Shown here piece by piece: positions 63,248 to 64,000 of a stretch of 64,000 bases of DNA. Within the stretch, counting starts at the first letter, position 1. Every line of letters starts with the position of its first letter. This stretch comes from Kineobactrum sediminis. Lineage in GTDB: Bacteria > Pseudomonadota > Gammaproteobacteria > Pseudomonadales > Halieaceae. The translations under genes and the position numbers were made by a program. The notes beneath the pieces are model-generated. The model had not been told where the DNA came from. It searched no databases and saw nothing but the letters and a program-made list of their open reading frames with translations. The stretch covers positions 186,001 through 250,000 of the forward strand of contig NZ_PKLZ01000001.1 in the NCBI RefSeq assembly GCF_002868715.1, written 5' to 3'.

Positions 63248-64000
63248 CTATTTTTGCGAGGAATCGATGCCGTACTTTTTCATTTTTTCTACCAGGGTTG
63301 TGCGTCGCAGTCCCAGCAATTTGGCCCCATGCGCGACCACTCCGCTGCTTCGCAACAATGCCTGCTGAACCAGTGAAACCTCGACATCCGCCAGGTATTT
63401 TTTCAGGTTAACACCGCTGACGGGCAGGGTCGGCAGGGCGCTCGCCTGAAAAGGTACCGGGGCAGCAAGCAGGTCGGCTGAGGGCGCCTGCTGAGCTTCC
63501 ACAAGGTGTTCGCTACCCTGACGATAACGGGCCGGCAGATCGTGAATCTGCACCTGGCGGCCCTCCTGGATGATCGCCAGACGCTCCACCAGGTTACCAA
63601 GCTCACGCACATTGCCGGACCAGGGACAGTCATGGCCCTGAAGAGCGGCCAGGGCCGCGGGCGAAAAGCTGATCTGCGCCACACCCCGTGCCTTATTGTG
63701 GGTCTGGAAGTGCTCTATCAACATGGGCAAATCCGCCAGGCGTTCACGTAAAGGCGGAATTTCAATGGGAAAGACGTTAAGGCGATAGTAGAGGTCTTCG
63801 CGGAACAGGCCCTCTTCAATACGGTTTTCAATGTTACGGTGAGTTGCCGCTATAACGCGCACATTACACGCCACAGTCTGGGTACCACCGACACGCTCAA
63901 AAGAACGCTCCTGCAGGACCCGCAGCAGCTTCACCTGCATCGCTACCGGCATATCGCCGATCTCGTCGAGGAACAGGGTGCCACCTTCAGCGAGTTCGAA
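63248..64000 (-). CDS. fleQ: Flagellar master regulator FleQ, C-terminal part (5' end off the window)
   Basis: The frame is open at the right edge, so only the last 250 residues are seen. They start within the AAA+ domain at the Walker B ([12 protein letters not shown]) and continue through the ERVGG-x-R finger region and [14 protein letters not shown]. The Fis-type helix-turn-helix ([21 protein letters not shown]) is the FleQ form. The receiver-like domain and GAFTGA loop lie beyond base 64000. Position upstream of fleSR supports FleQ, a c-di-GMP-binding activator of sigma54 in Pseudomonas. Confidence 0.92.
   Translation of the reverse strand, partial: FELAEGGTLFLDEIGDMPVAMQVKLLRVLQERSFERVGGTQTVACNVRVIAATHRNIENRIEEGLFREDLYYRLNVFPIEIPPLRERLADLPMLIEHFQTHNKARGVAQISFSPAALAALQGHDCPWSGNVRELGNLVERLAIIQEGRQVQIHDLPARYRQGSEHLVEAQQAPSADLLAAPVPFQASALPTLPVSGVNLKKYLADVEVSLVQQALLRSSGVVAHGAKLLGLRRTTLVEKMKKYGIDSSQK

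Noticed and set aside
1-64000. CRISPR array, tRNA, rRNA, prophage or insertion sequence
   Set aside because: No regularly spaced repeats, no tRNA- or rRNA-like sequences, and no integrase or transposase genes were seen; the only repeats are the REP-like units at 669-880.

Overview
This window looks like the chromosome of a marine-type gammaproteobacterium. GC content appears to be near 60%. The flagellar and chemotaxis gene order is the one known from Pseudomonas and its relatives (fleQ-fleSR-fliEFGHIJK-fliLMNOPQR-flhB-flhA-flhF-flhG-fliA-cheYZA-motCD-parC-parP-cheW). The large acyl-CoA degradation operon would suit a Halieaceae/Cellvibrionales-like bacterium, but that placement is inference; no rRNA or tRNA gene is present to confirm it.

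Region 1 (1-15002) begins with the C-terminal half of an MFS transporter, followed by a compact nested inverted-repeat cluster (669-880, REP-like). A long minus-strand catabolic cluster then runs from 15002 down to 858. In transcription order it encodes a Zn-alcohol dehydrogenase, an Old-Yellow-Enzyme-type oxidoreductase, an SDR, two adjacent acyl-CoA dehydrogenases, an acyl-CoA ligase, a third acyl-CoA dehydrogenase, a MaoC hydratase, an MFE-2-like SDR, a thiolase, a quinone-oxidoreductase-like MDR, an Fe-alcohol dehydrogenase and a hotdog thioesterase. Together these make a complete beta-oxidation cycle (ligase, dehydrogenase, hydratase, hydroxyacyl-CoA dehydrogenase, thiolase) for an acid or alcohol that I cannot identify. 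A palindromic operator overlapping a sigma70-like promoter lies inside the cluster (11638-11666).

Region 2 (15145-29450) is a signalling block: a SPOR-domain membrane protein, two diguanylate cyclases with intact GG(D/E)EF and RxxD sites, an HD-GYP response regulator, and three large hybrid histidine kinases. Two of the kinases are tandem paralogues with different sensors; one carries a CHASE domain and a PAS domain with FixL-type haem residues. The third has two degenerate receiver-like domains at its N-terminus. The block can both make and degrade c-di-GMP and sits directly beside the motility genes.

Region 3 (29687-36621, plus strand) is a chemotaxis operon preceded by a good sigma28-like promoter: cheY, cheW, a soluble globin-PAS-PAS chemoreceptor ending in a CheR-docking DWEEF tail, cheR, cheD, cheB, and a membrane-anchored protein with CheZ-like sequence hallmarks. 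It has no cheA of its own, so it probably works with the CheA encoded at 40154-42052.

Region 4 (36625-64000, minus strand) is the polar-flagellum cluster: the fleQ/fleS/fleR cascade, export gate, C-ring, motor (motC/motD), FlhF/FlhG placement system, sigma28, the CheY/CheZ/CheA core and the ParC/ParP polar chemotaxis-array module. Four sigma54-type -24/-12 elements (before fleS, fliE, fliL and flhA) match the known class II/III logic of FleQ/FleR control. The Region 3 and Region 4 operons converge with only 3 bases between their stop codons.
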